A stretch of DNA of 64,000 nt from Labia minor (lineage: Eukaryota > Arthropoda > Insecta > Dermaptera > Spongiphoridae): positions 372,001-436,000 of the forward strand of contig OY720344.1 of the NCBI GenBank assembly GCA_963082975.1, written 5' to 3'. The notes beneath the pieces are model-generated. The model saw only the letters and a list, made by a program, of their open reading frames with translations, searched no databases and was not told where the DNA came from. Shown here piece by piece: positions 33,529 to 45,274 of this stretch. The position numbers were made by a program, and so were the translations under genes. Each line of letters begins with the position of its first letter. The stretch's first letter is position 1.

Positions 33529-34600
33529 AGAATTTAATAAGTCTCTGACGAATAATAAAATATTGCATGTATTTTGATCAGCAACATCTATTGGTGAAGA
33601 TACGAAGTATTAATGCAAACAAACTAACTTAATTATTCAATTTAATGGTTTTCACATATTTCTCGGCATAAAATAAAGTTTTCCATTTATTATTACATGA
33701 GTTATTCAGTGTATATATAGTAGAAGGCTCGAAATTGCAATTTTGACATTCATTACTTTTAATGATTGATTCGAAAATATCTGCTATCAAGACCTATCGA
33801 ACACTTTTAGAAACTTATGGTAATGATGCTCCGTTATATCCCAATTGTCAGTTTTGCATTCAACAATTTAAAACTGGTTATTTTGATGTCAATGAGAAAG
33901 AACGGCAAACGGCGAAGGACCAAAGGAGTTCGAAAATAATGAATTGCAAGACTTACTCTCAAAGAACTTTCTGACAGCTTAGCAGTTGATGATGGGAAAC
34001 ATCCAAAAGAAGGAAAAATGGCAACCACACGAATTGACTGAAGATGGCATTTCGAATTGTTTCAACATCGCTGTTTCATTGCTTAATAGGCAAAAAAAAG
34101 AAGAATTATTGTGACTTTCGATGAAAAGTGGATCTATTACGACAATCCCAAGCTAAAAGATCCATGAGTTAGTCCATGTTAGTCCTGTTAGCAGGCAACT
34201 ATCAGCTGACTCCAATCGAAATTGTAACCAGCTGTGCCTCTGGATTGGAGAAGTAAATGGAAAAAAGTGAATTTCCATGAAAATCCATGAATTGCGATAC
34301 GAATTGCTCCCTTATTTTCTCCGAATTTAGCCTCGAGTGACTATTTCTTGTTTCCAAACCTGAAGAAATGGCTCAGTGGAAAGAGATTGTACTCCAACGA
34401 TGAAATAATCTCACAAACAAATCCCAATTTTGATGTCCTCGACAAATTTTATTTTTTGGAAGGGATAAAAAAATTCGAGAAACGTTCGACTATATATTAT
34501 ATATAGAGCTCAAAGGAGACTACATTGATAAATAAAATAATTTTTTATCCTCAAACCTTTGTTTCATTCAAAAAGTCACGGACTTATTGAACTGTTCTCG
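33529..34600 (+). mobile_element. Mariner, decayed but with both halves of the transposase
   Basis: The right end ATTGAACTGTTCTCG precedes TA at 34,601; the left end near 33,529 is a degraded 'aataagtctctgac'. About 1.07 kb, close to full length for a mariner. Related to the 11.2- and 22.6-kb copies. Confidence 0.6.
33762..34500 (+). pseudogene. Mariner transposase relic
   Basis: The N-terminal helix-turn-helix region reads ISAIKTYRTLLETYGNDAP then CIQQFKTGYFDVNEKER. After frameshifts, VTFDEKWIYYDNPK carries the first catalytic aspartate, and LASSDYFLFPNLKKW carries the last catalytic block. Deletions and shifts remove the segment between. No functional product is possible. Confidence 0.6.
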
Positions 34601-34609
34601 TATTATTAT

Positions 34610-35215
34610 GATTTAGTCATTTTAATTGAACTTTTAAAAATATTTTTGGCTTCACTAAAAAATATTATTTCTGTTTTTTTTTTATTAGACATAAATAAAA
34701 TTTAAACCTTTCACTTTAAATAGAAAGAAGAAATATTCAAATATAATAAGAATAAATAAATAATAATTTAAGATAAATATCATCTAAATATTTTTTTTAA
34801 ATTAATTAAAATAAGAACTTTTAAAATAAATTCAGAAATATGAATTCAGTTAAAATATTTTAAAATATAAGAATTTTAAATTATAATAATTATTAAAATA
34901 TTCAAATCATTTGATAATATTTAGAATAAAATTAAATAGAATCTTATGAAAGTCAACTTGGTATGAAATTCAGAAATATTTATAATACTTTAAAATTTGT
35001 ATCTTATCTTCTTACTTATACTAGCAAAAATTGTATATATATATATTTGTATTTTTGAAATATTTTAACCGGCTCTAAGGATTTTTTTACTTTTACTTTA
35101 CTTAACAATGATGAAATGGTTATGTTTCCGGTTAGATATGTTAATAGTATTATATTTATATTTATTGATATGAAGAATACTGTATCTCTCAATTAGTATT
35201 AACTGTATCGTGTTT
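34610..35215. other. AT-rich stretch, nothing recognised
   Basis: No convincing ORF, exon or repeat border. Confidence 0.5.
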
Positions 35216-35220
35216 CGAGA

Positions 35221-35575
35221 TTGTTATTGTTGTTGTCGTTGTCTTTGTTTGCTCTTTGTTTGGCGTCGATTTGTCTTGGTCAATTTGGTCCATTGTCAAT
35301 TGTTTTCTATCCAATCCCGATTCAAGGTACGTTCATCTCTCTCTCTCTCTCTATGTTGCTTTCAGACCATTTGATCATTGATAACAACAACTACAGCAAC
35401 AATAACAACAACAACAACAACAGCAGATACATTAAGTTAGTCCCATTGATTCATGCAATGTTAAGGAACTATTAGAGATATTTATTATCGAAATTAAAGA
35501 ACAAATTTAAATTTGAAATCCACATTTGTTTTTCCTATCATTTCAGACACGAGAGTTGAGAATTCCTTTTTTTAA
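35221..35575 (+). CDS. Possible two-exon secreted-peptide fragment
   Basis: The open frame 35,221-35,326 reads LLLLLSLSLFALCLASICLG, a signal-peptide-like run with a plausible cleavage site, then QFGPLSIVFYPIPIQ. A donor CAAG|GTACG at 35,327 and a strong acceptor CCTATCATTTCAG ending at 35,546 join it in frame to DTRVENSFF and a stop at 35,573-35,575. No ATG precedes the leucine run before an in-frame TAA at 35,200, so a first exon would be needed. TTG/TCT-rich low-complexity DNA can also give such a frame by chance. Confidence 0.2.
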
Positions 35576-35916
35576 CTCCTTCACTAGTAGCCCAGGTGAT
35601 CAGACCGACTCAACAATATTCTATTTTGTTTCGGCTTGTCCAATTATTATATTTCATATTTTAAATTTTAAATTATTTCACAAATTACTTTTTTCAAAAC
35701 ATCATGAAATTGCATATAATTTGCTTTTTTATAATATACATGTTAATTTTAAACTTATTCATATAAATATAATCTCAATTGTAATATTTTTTAAATATTT
35801 TAAATATACTAAATGTCATTTCAATCGTGTTTGGCGATAACATGAAAACGGTAAGATGATGTATTTCCATATTATTTATTAATTTAAACTATGATATATG
35901 GTAATTAGTATATTTG

Positions 35917-35952
<36 letters not shown>

Positions 35953-36177
35953 AATAATTTTTGTTCTTCTTCTTCTTTACGAATGAATGGTTTATTACTT
36001 TTGGAAAATTTAAAAATTTGCCTCGCTATAATCGAGATTGAGAATTGAGATATCTTCATAAGTACAAATTGTACCATAAGAACATGTTTGAAAAAATATT
36101 TTGTGACAATAATTTTGTAAACAATTTGTAAAGAATAATTAATTTTAATTTTTGTATTTTAATTCTATTTAATTACG

Positions 36178-36950
36178 AGAGTTATTCGGAAACTTAGTTC
36201 CCAATTGTCGCAGCTAATCCAATGTCATGCAATCATTGAAATGTGCATGCGTACCAACTCCCGGCATGCCTTTCTCGTCAAATGACGCCATTTGTATTCG
36301 TATTGTTGCAGTGTGCTAAGTACAGTGCTACTTCAAAATGTTTAAAACAATCGATCAGCTCGCCGACTGTGAAATACGGCCAGTGATTCGGTTTTTCACA
36401 CCAAATCTCATATTGTCCGAATATTGGAACTGAATAGTGTAGGTATGTTGGTAGTTTGGTCGGCCAATTCTGGAAATGGCCGAAACTCCCTGACCAATGT
36501 TCGATGGAATGAAGCAAGTCTGTTCGGTAGGAGCAGCAGTTGTCAATTGCAGTGTGATGACGACATGCACATGGTACATGGCAAGGTTAGGTAGGTGTAG
36601 GATGTTTAGCTGCTAAGCAAAAGTGGGACTAATCACCTCCAATGCCTGCCCATAGAGGTTATCGATATCGATAACTTAGTTACAGATCAAGATCGCGAGA
36701 ACGTCGATCAAGAAATTGATGATGCTGTAAATAGAGCGATTTATTTCACAAACAAACCATCTGCATTGGCGTCGAACACATTAAAAAGTCAAAGTGCTGT
36801 GCAATTTGAAATGTCATAAAAGTTCATTCTGTTTTCGTCAACTGGCTGGCCAAACCCCGAAATCAAGGAGAGATCCGACATTGACCGGTCAATGTGAGGC
36901 GATATTGCGATCCAAGTGACCAACTTCGGACTTAACATACATATAAATAA
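36178..36950 (+). mobile_element. Mariner-like N-terminus and unidentified C-terminal frame
   Basis: The ATG at 36,338 opens MFKTIDQLADCEIRPVIRFF, similar to the first residues of a mariner subfamily transposase, and ends after about 32 residues. A second open frame (about 36,657-36,819) reads VIDIDNLVTDQDRENVDQ and ends SAVQFEMS at a stop; I do not recognise it. The region is GC-richer than its surroundings. Borders are uncertain. Confidence 0.35.
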
Positions 36951-37006
36951 TATAATCTTTATAAATCTTTTTTTTATTTTTCACTAAGGTTATAAGAAAA
37001 ATGTCG

Positions 37007-37041
<35 letters not shown>

Positions 37042-37269
37042 CAAGATTACGCAAAAACAGTTTGAGCTAGAATGATGAAATTTGGTATACGGGCATTATT
37101 CAAAATTCGCAGTTTTCTATCAACTTTTGAGAAATGTAGCTCAAACGGAAGAGGGTCATTACCTACCACGTTTTGATTTTTTTTCCTCTAAACTGACCGT
37201 AAAAATAAAGATATATGTTTGATAGTTTTTCACATGATTAAAAATTGTATAAAACTACTATATATAAAT

Positions 37270-38445
37270 CAGGGCTTCGAACCGGAACTGAACCGAAAAC
37301 CGAAAACCGAAAAAAACCGGTATTTTTGTCGGAACGAAAACCGGAGCTGAACCGAAAAAAATAATATCGGTTTATTTCGGTTCAGTACGTGTTCAATCCA
37401 GAGTTGCCACAAGAGGTGTTTTGGCAACACCCAAGCCCGAATTTTTTTCAATTAGTTATGCCTCGCACTGCATGGTGTCGCTAAAAACTTTGTTTCAAAA
37501 ATTAGTGTCCTAGTCATACTCTCCCTTCGGTTGTGTTGGCAGCGTCTCGTAGTCGCAATACAGAATTTAATGTTTTCATCGTTTGTTTAATACTGATATT
37601 TTGATTTAATGATAGTATTAATTTTTTAAATTATTTATTCCATTTGTTACAGGGTTATGTATTGATATAAAGAAAATGATTCATAAATATAAATAAAATT
37701 ATTAAATAAATTTAAACAAATATTGAATACCTTTGACCAAGTACGAAGATTAGACAGTAAAAAACTTATTTTAGAATTTTGGGAGGAAAATAAAAATACA
37801 TATCCTCATTTTAACAAAATGGCAATGGTGGTTTTAGGAGCTCCTGCAACACAAGTTAGTGTTGAAAGAGCTTTCTCTGGTTTAAAGTTTATTTTACGAG
37901 ACAATAGAAATAGTTTAAATGAAAATATATTAGAAGATATTTTAATAATTAGAGGTATAATTTTCATCTTTTATAATTCTAGTTATAATTATATTCCAAG
38001 AATCCTGTATACTTTAACATTAAATATACGAATTTGTTTCGTTTGTTGAGTGTTTGTGTGTGAAAGTAGAAGGATGTAAAAAAATATTCATACTTATTTG
38101 TTTCGTTTAATAAATTATATTAACATCTTATAATATATACTTCTAATTATTATACCTTTAATTAATTATTATTATTTATATTATATTGTATCAATTCATG
38201 TAGTATATGATTTAGGGTGGTAGCAAGAAATATTTTTATATATTTATGGCAGACTCGGCATACCCCGACCTAAATTTCTAATACAAATAAAAGGTCTTTA
38301 AAATTAATTAATCGGAGCTGAACCGAAAACCGAAAACCGAAAAAAACCGTTATTTTTGCCGGAACGAAAACCGGAACCGAACTGATATTTTTTTTTTTAA
38401 CCGGAACGAAAACCGAAACGAAAAAAATAACGGTTCGAAGCCCTG
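37270..38445 (+). mobile_element. hAT element with exact 8-bp target duplication
   Basis: Inverted ends CAGGGCTTCGAACC and GGTTCGAAGCCCTG; flanks are both ATATAAAT (37,262-37,269 and 38,446-38,453). Subterminal regions are packed with AACCGAAAACCGAAAA-type motifs on both sides (37,280-37,385 and 38,315-38,430). 1,176 bp long, so non-autonomous compared with usual 2.5-4 kb hAT elements. Confidence 0.9.
37723..37960 (+). pseudogene. hAT transposase C-terminal (dimerisation) relic
   Basis: Open frame NTFDQVRRLDSKKLILEFWE, then NKMAMVVLGAPATQVSVER, then AFSGLKFILRDNRNSL and NILEDILIIRG. This is the hAT dimerisation domain (Q/A.VERAFS...R..L). The rest of the transposase has been deleted. The frame begins without a clear initiation context. 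Confidence 0.75.
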
Positions 38446-38831
38446 ATATAAATTTTCAGTTTGATTGAATCGCTGAAAGTACCACAATTAATTTTTTAAC
38501 ACTGCAAATCACGCGCCAGTTCGTGACGTGGTGCCATCAACAAAGAGTCAAACATGTGCTGGTTTAATAAAAATTATTTATTAATTATAATTTATAATTT
38601 ATAATGAATTAAATTTAATTTAAATATAATATATTATGTTATTGAATCCAATTCAAATTGCGAGATAGTCGAGTGGAGACACTCCAGGTTATTTTAATAT
38701 TATTAAAAATGTCATAAAAGAGAGAAAATTTTATTTAAAACTTTCCTATTTTTATTCTTATTTTTTCTGATTTATTGAGTATTATATTTTTAATATATTA
38801 TATTACTTTTATTCTTTCATCTTTTTACTAT

Positions 38832-38955
38832 CTCGCCAGAGATAGTATTGCGATCACGAAAATTTTCGAAGTTGAGATTTTGATGTTTTTATACGTTTTG
38901 AAGGTTCCTGAATCATTTTCACTAATGTTGCGAGATAGTCGAGTGGAGACACTCC
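38832..38955 (+). repeat. Minimal R1 derivative
   Basis: Joins the first ~105 bp of R1 (ACTATCTCGCCAGAGATAGT to TTCACTAATG) directly to the last ~28 bp (TTGCGAGATAGTCGAGTGG to ACTCC). The ~500 bp between are missing. Both termini are retained. Confidence 0.7.
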
Positions 38956-38959
38956 AGCT

Positions 38960-39358
38960 AATTTAATTAATTTTCAATAGAAAATACATAAAATAAATAC
39001 TTTTATTTATTATTTTCTTTTATAATACAAGTTTAATAATGTTAATTTCTTTATTCTTTGTTTTATTATTTAAATAATTTTTTTTTAATTATAAAATTTA
39101 AAAAAGGATAACTTAATGATGATTAACTGTCTAATAATATTCAAAACGTTCCTAACATTCAACCCATCAAAAAAAAAATGTTAGAAGAGAGAAAATTGTA
39201 TCTGTTCATTCTGCCTCTCTCTCTCTCCTGCTTTTTTTTAGTTTTTTTCTTTCTGGAATTTTTAAATTAAATCTGGAATTCATTAATTCACGTGTTTTTT
39301 TTCATTCTGAAATGGGGATTTTTTTTATTTTCAAATGAAGAAACGCGCATCATGAGAC

Positions 39359-39421
<63 letters not shown>

Positions 39422-39795
39422 TTCAAATTGAATCCACCCGCAAATTAATTAAATGATAAAATTAAAAATTAAGTCTGACACACTCGGAGAATTTAATGTA
39501 GTATGTATAAAGCAACCTTATATCTTTGCTGCTAGTACTGCTAGTACTATTGGCACTACTACGCGTACTACTATAACTAACTACTGTTACTGTTGCTACT
39601 ATTGATGTCCATCATTCTATTTCTTATAATCTATAATATTTAAAGAGGCATAATATATCAATTCAATTTTAGTATTTCTATAATTATTATTAATATTATA
39701 ATTATTACCTAATTTGGATTAAAAACTTTCATGGGTTATGAAGAATGCCTCCCTCCGAATAAGATTTTTGCACAATTAGTATTAAAAATAATTAG
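38960..39795. other. Non-coding stretch with simple repeats
   Basis: AT and GA microsatellites at 39,361-39,421 and a degenerate GCTAGTACT run near 39,530-39,600. No exon recognised. Confidence 0.5.
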
Positions 39796-39796
39796 C

Positions 39797-40282
39797 TGGA
39801 GTGTCTCCACTCGACTATCTCGCAATTTGAATTGGATTAAATAACATAATATATTATATTTAAATTAAATTTAATTAATTATAAATTATAAATAATAAAT
39901 AATAAATATTAAACCAGCGCATGTTTGGCTTTTTGTTGATGGCACCACGTCACCTGTTGGCGCGTGAGATTTGCAGTGTTAAAAAATTAATGCTGGTAAT
40001 TTCAGCGAATCAATCAAGCTGAAATTCTATATATAGCAGTTTTATAGAATTATTAATCATGTGAAAAATTATCAAACATATATCTTTATTTTTACGGTCA
40101 CTTTAGAGGAAAAAAAATCAAAACGTTGTAGGTAATGACCCTCTTCCGGTTGTGCTACATTTCTCAAAAGTTGATAGAAAACTATGAATTTTGAATAATG
40201 TCCATGTACCAAATTTCATCATTCTAGCTCAAACCGTTTTTGCGTAATCTTGCCTACATACACACACACAGACACACACACA

Positions 40283-40322
<40 letters not shown>

Positions 40323-40438
40323 TTTTTCTCAACCTTAGTGAAAATGATTCAGGAACCTTCAAAAAGTATAAAAACATCAAAATCTCAACATCGAAAATTT
40401 TCGTGATCGCAATACTATCTCTGGCGAGATAGTAAAAA
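39797..40438 (-). repeat. R1 repeat, full copy (minus)
   Basis: Inverse of 51,312-51,958: starts CTGGAGTGTCTCCACTCGAC, contains a CA-rich run at 40,259-40,320 and ends with the hairpin ACTATCTC-TGGC-GAGATAGT then AAAAA. Short ORFs inside are translations of the repeat. Confidence 0.8.
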
Positions 40439-40439
40439 G

Positions 40440-40755
40440 ACATTAGTAGAATTAGTTCAACTGTTAAATAAAATAGAATGTGACATACAAAAAGATAAAT
40501 TTTCGTGTGCGTAAATATAAATAGAATAACGATCGAATAGACATATATAGATATAGTAGATATAGTAGCTATAGATATAAATTTGTTGCATTTATTGATC
40601 TTGGCTGAAGGTTAAAAGTAACAAAAAAAGGCCGTTTAAAAATCTTGGAGAAAGTCGGAAGGAAGGAAGGAAAAAAAAATCAGGAGGATGAGGCAATTGT
40701 GAGAATAAAGAAAAGAAGTACTAGCGACCAACTGTGTATACACACACACACACAT

Positions 40756-40790
<35 letters not shown>

Positions 40791-42280
40791 CCACAAATTC
40801 ACTTATAAACGAAAAGAAAGAACACAGACAAGTTGCAATAAGATACCACACACACACACACACACACACAAACTCTCTAACGAGATTTTTATCGATTGAA
40901 TGAATACTACTTGCTCGCTTCTATTACTTGCACAAGTAGTACAATATAATATAACACAAATCTCCCTTCTCTCCCGACATAATCTAATCAATAAAACAAA
41001 AACACATGGAACATATTATTCTCTCATAAGAAAAGAAATACAGATTATATATCTTTCAATACCTCCCCTATTATCCCTATTATCATTAGAAAACACCATC
41101 TGTGTTCAAAAATTATTATTATTATTAGTATTAGTATTAAAAAAAATATTAGCTCCTTTTCAATTGGATTTGCCATACATACATACACATTTTATGTCAT
41201 TTTAATTCATATCTCTATATTTTCATTTTTTTTCCTAATTTAATTCCTAAATTAATTTCTAAATTAGTTTCTATTGTGTGTGTATACTGTATACTGTATA
41301 CTGTATACTGTATTTGTTATAAATTGGATGGAACACGCTTGTAAGATTAATTTGTTAATTATAATTTTGACAAAGGCAACGTAACGTACATTGGTTGTTT
41401 GTGTTCTAAAATACTTACATTATACTTATATATATTTAGTAGGAATTCAATGAGCATTTACATTTATTTTTTTGTTAATTTCGATATCCAATATTGGATA
41501 TGAAACTCGTAGGTGTCGTCTTCTCTCTTCTTCAAATAATTCTATCGATCTATCTCTATCAAGAATTGAATAGCAAGAATTTTTAATTGGAACAATGAAT
41601 AGCTTAATTAAAATTGTTAACCTCAAAACAGTCGCACGATCGATATGAATTGCAGTGTACACTTAAAGTTGCTCAATTATCGTAGTTGCACATTCTCTAA
41701 GATAGATTAGGTTATTCACAATTCTTTAGCGACATGAGATTGGAAAGTCCAACGAATCTTTAAGAACACCGAAAAAAAAAACTCACTCAGAACTTACGGG
41801 CATACAATAATTTTATATCTACCTCTATAGATATAGATTGATGTATTTACTTTATGCGCATAGTTTAAAAAGTTAAAAAATTTATTTTACATTTTTAATA
41901 TCCAATGTCTAATATGTGTAGGATATCATACAATTTATCATTTTTTTTTCTTTATCATCGTGTGATTCTTATTTTTAGTTATATAATAAGAATTTTGTTC
42001 TTTTTTTTTGAATTTGTTGTTCGTGGTGTGAAATGTTTTATTCATGACTGTGTCTTTTAACTTGCGTGCAAACATTCAACATTGGACGTATTAGTAAAGG
42101 CTTTTTCACTTGTGAATTCATCCACTCACTCACTCACTCACTATCGTACACACACACACACACACACTGTCTTTAATCTTCCCTTAGAGACTGCTATTTC
42201 TTTTTTTCTAACTTTTTTTTTTTTTTATTCAGACTGAATGCCAAAATTTATATTCAATCTCATTTTTCCTATTTTATAGT

Positions 42281-42305
<25 letters not shown>
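40440..42305. other. Simple-repeat-rich non-coding stretch
   Basis: CA/TA microsatellites at 40,741-40,790 and 40,850-40,870, a CTGTATA run at 41,284-41,312, CTCA and CA runs at 42,121-42,168 and an (AT)n tract at 42,282-42,310. ORFs here follow the repeats. No gene recognised. Confidence 0.5.
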
Positions 42306-42310
<5 letters not shown>

Positions 42311-42311
<1 letters not shown>

Positions 42312-43215
42312 CTAGCTGCCCCGAGCGCCTTCGGCGCTCTCAGCACCTAGACGGGGGCTCCGCCCCCTGTACCCCCCCCCCCCCCCGAGTGATAAATAGT
42401 ATTTGGTTAAGAGTAGTAAAAGGTTTTCATCCATTTTGTTTCAATCAGTATATTACATAAAACATTCATTTCTTTTTGTGTTCTTATTTAAAATATATTT
42501 TAATTTAATCAGTAAATTAATTATATATATTATTATTGTATATGTTATATCTATATATCTCTGTGACTCTAAGGAACTCGAAAGTTCTTGGCCGCAGCAA
42601 CCACATTTCTCCAAGTGTCCCTATCCTGAGCCCTTGTCCCTTCTCTCTTACGTCCCTTCCTACGCGTCCTTGGTCTTCCAGGCGGACGTTTTCCAATCGG
42701 TCTCCGCACCGTTTTCCAATCCAATATCTTTTTCCTCTCCATTTCTAGCCACGTCCCCTGCCTATCGCAGCTTTTTCGCTTTTATAACCCTAACTATTTC
42801 TGAAGATGCATAGAGGTCATGCAATTAATCGTTATGCAGTCTCCGCCATTCCCCGGTGACCTCATCTTTCTTTGGCCAATAAATGCTGGAAAGAATACTC
42901 TGAATCTACTCTCATCTCCCAGGGTCATAGACCATGCGTCCCACCCATATAATACAAAAGGCAAAATAATTGGTTTATATATTTTAATTTTGATTCCTTT
43001 TGATAATAATTTTGATGAGATAAGCCTCTTTACTGCATGATAACAGGCCTTTCCCGATTTCAACCTCGATTTAAATTCTTCTCAAATATTATTATCCTTC
43101 CTGATTACATTCAATTTTTCTACATATTCAAATTCTACATTTTGTATATTAAGATTTTGTTACTAAATATTTTTTCTTATCACTATTAATTTCAATCTGA
43201 ATTAGAAGAAAATTA
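42311..43215 (-). mobile_element. LINE 3' end
   Basis: Same family and subfamily as 27.5 and 60 kb, with GC hairpins at 42,323-42,339 and 42,353-42,367, a C run beside them, the shared TAG stop in the coding part and upstream RT-connection sequence reading GKACYHAVKRLISSKL on the minus strand. Orientation minus, 5'-truncated. Confidence 0.7.
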
Positions 43216-43219
43216 TAAA

Positions 43220-44385
43220 TTGCCTCCTCTTCCAGTCCATTTGCCTATCCAGGCATCTTAATTTCTTAACACTCCGTTTTTTTTAAATTTAAAATAAAAG
43301 GAGATAAATAGTTTTAAATTATATTCAAATGGTCTATTATATTCTATATATCAGTTTTTTTTCTGAATTTAATACCAACTTGATTTTCAAAATGTTCCAT
43401 TCGTTATCCATATGATTAATTACATGTGTTAAAATTTAAAAAAATTCAAATATTCTAATTTTTTAATTTTATATACAATTGAATATTATTTTTTATTAAT
43501 ATCATATCAAAAAAGAGAATTTATTAAAAATTAAAAATAAAAAAAGAAGCCTATTAATAAAAAAATATAATAGAATACAATAATTTTGATTTAAAACAAA
43601 TTTTAATTTAAAAAAAAATACTCAATATAAAAAAGACATAAATTTAAAACATCTCATTTATATCATTTGTCTAAAAAATCATATTTTAACTTTTATAACC
43701 AAGAAATCATTTTTGCACTTAAAATATAGTTGTAATTAATAATTGAAACAAAAACAAAAATAATATAATTTAGTCATTTTAATTGAAGTTTTGAAAATAT
43801 TTTTGTATTCATAAAAGTTTAAAAATAATATATTCAGTTTTTTTAAGCTTTCACTTTCAAATAGAAAAGAAGAAATATTCAATTATATAGAAAGAATAAA
43901 TAAAAATTAAGTTAAATATGATCTAAATTTTTTATTAAATAAATTTAAATGACAACTTTTAGAATAAATTATTTAATTTAATTGATATTTAAATATTAGA
44001 ATTTAAAAAGTGAAATATTATAATAATTTTTAAATTCTGAGCAATATGCAGACAAAAACCTTTTTTTACCACGTTTTTCTTAGCTTGCTTTCTTGTTTGT
44101 TTGTTTGTTTATTTATCTGTTCGGGTCAAATCTTGCAATCGAAATTTCGACCACTTCCAGTCATCCAATCGCTCTGAAACTTTTCAGAGTTATGTATTCT
44201 GGATGACAATACAATAAAATAACACATTCGTAGCTTGCAAGTGTTTAATTAGAGCATAATTAATGAATATAATTTTGTATGGGAAAATCAAAACAAAAAG
44301 TGTAAATATTTAAATTTGAAAAAAACCGTTAAAACCCCGTTAAAAGAATAAAGTAAATATAAATATATGAAGACTAAAAAGTAGA
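43220..44385. other. AT-rich stretch with scraps
   Basis: Mostly AT-rich sequence. A segment near 44,130-44,200 (CACTTCCAGTCATCCAATCG) looks like repeat sequence but has no second copy in this window. An R8-like 'ctgagcaatatgcagacaaa' lies near 44,037. Confidence 0.45.
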
Positions 44386-44386
44386 A

Positions 44387-45158
44387 AATAATACTTTATA
44401 TAAAAAAAAAACTTTTTTAAAAAACCACGTTTTTAACGCACTAAAAAGAAGAAAATAATTTTTCTGAAACCCCATAGGTACTGACATTACAAACAAGAGA
44501 TATGATTTGAAGAAAATTTTCTATAACGTAAAACGTGGGGCGCAACTATGGCTAAAATATTCTGTATCGTATAAAAATTTATAAATAAATGTTATTAGGT
44601 ACAAATTAATAGGATAAATGAATTCATATTTTAATTAGCTTCAAAAAGTAAAGCTTATAACTTATCGAAATTTTTAAAAGAGGTAAATTTAATTTATGAA
44701 AAGATTACCTTTAGATTACTAATAATATTCACTTTTAAAAAATTCTGAAAAAAATGACATCCTAACAATATTCTGGTAAATAATATAAGAAATTTAACTT
44801 GAAGAAATCTAAAACTAAATTTTGCTACTGCAAAACTTCTAGCAAATATTTAATATTTATGTTAATAAAATTTCTAAAGTGTAAATTGAAGATGTTTATT
44901 TAATATTAAGGAATTAATTTTCCAAAAAAAATTTACATTAATAAAAGTATTCTGTTGGATTACTAATAATATTCCCTTTTACAAAAAGTCTGGTAAAAAA
45001 TGGCCCCACGTTTTACGTTATAGAAAATTTTCTTCAAATCATATCTCTTGTTTGTAATGTCAGTACCTATGGGGTTTCAGAAAAATTATTTTCTTCTTTT
45101 TAGTGCGTTAAAAACGTGGTTTTTTAAAAAAGTTTTTTTTTTATATAAAGTATTATTT
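44387..45158. repeat. 156-bp perfect inverted repeat with 460-bp spacer
   Basis: Arm 44,387-44,542 is the exact reverse complement of 45,003-45,158. The spacer contains a direct repeat (GATTACTAATAATATTC at about 44,715 and 44,959). No coding content was recognised in arms or spacer. Confidence 0.92.
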
Positions 45159-45218
45159 ATATATATAGATAGTCGAGCTGGGGATGGCAATATGGGTTTT
45201 TCCAAGAAGAGAAAGTTA

Positions 45219-45240
45219 CCCCCCCCCCCCCCCCCCGAGG
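45219..45240. repeat. Poly-C run
   Basis: About 18-19 C residues followed by GAGG; resembles the C run beside LINE 3' hairpins but without them. Confidence 0.8.
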
Positions 45241-45274
45241 CCCTAGTAGGGATTAATTTAATTATTTATTATAT

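Larger units (their letters stand above)
36995..38690 (+). repeat. R1 repeat interrupted by a hAT element
   Basis: R1 runs from 36,995 (with a GT run at 37,011-37,040) to 37,269 and resumes at 38,454 with TTTCAGTTTGATTGAATCGC, ending GAGTGGAGACACTCC near 38,684. Removing 37,270-38,445 and one 8-bp duplicate restores the R1 order seen at 51,312-51,958. Confidence 0.8.

Noticed and set aside
36278..36579. Minus-strand ORFs of 74 and 79 residues
   Set aside because: No family resemblance; the plus strand carries the mariner-like start in the same place.
40219..40443. Overlapping ORFs on both strands with VCVCVCV or THTHTH runs
   Set aside because: They are translations of the CA/GT microsatellite and the R1 repeat; the same frames recur in each R1 copy (51,273; 38,775).
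42794..43063. 89-residue minus-strand ORF as a separate gene
   Set aside because: It is LINE polyprotein (ACYHAVKRLISSKL and following), part of the 42.3-kb LINE fragment.
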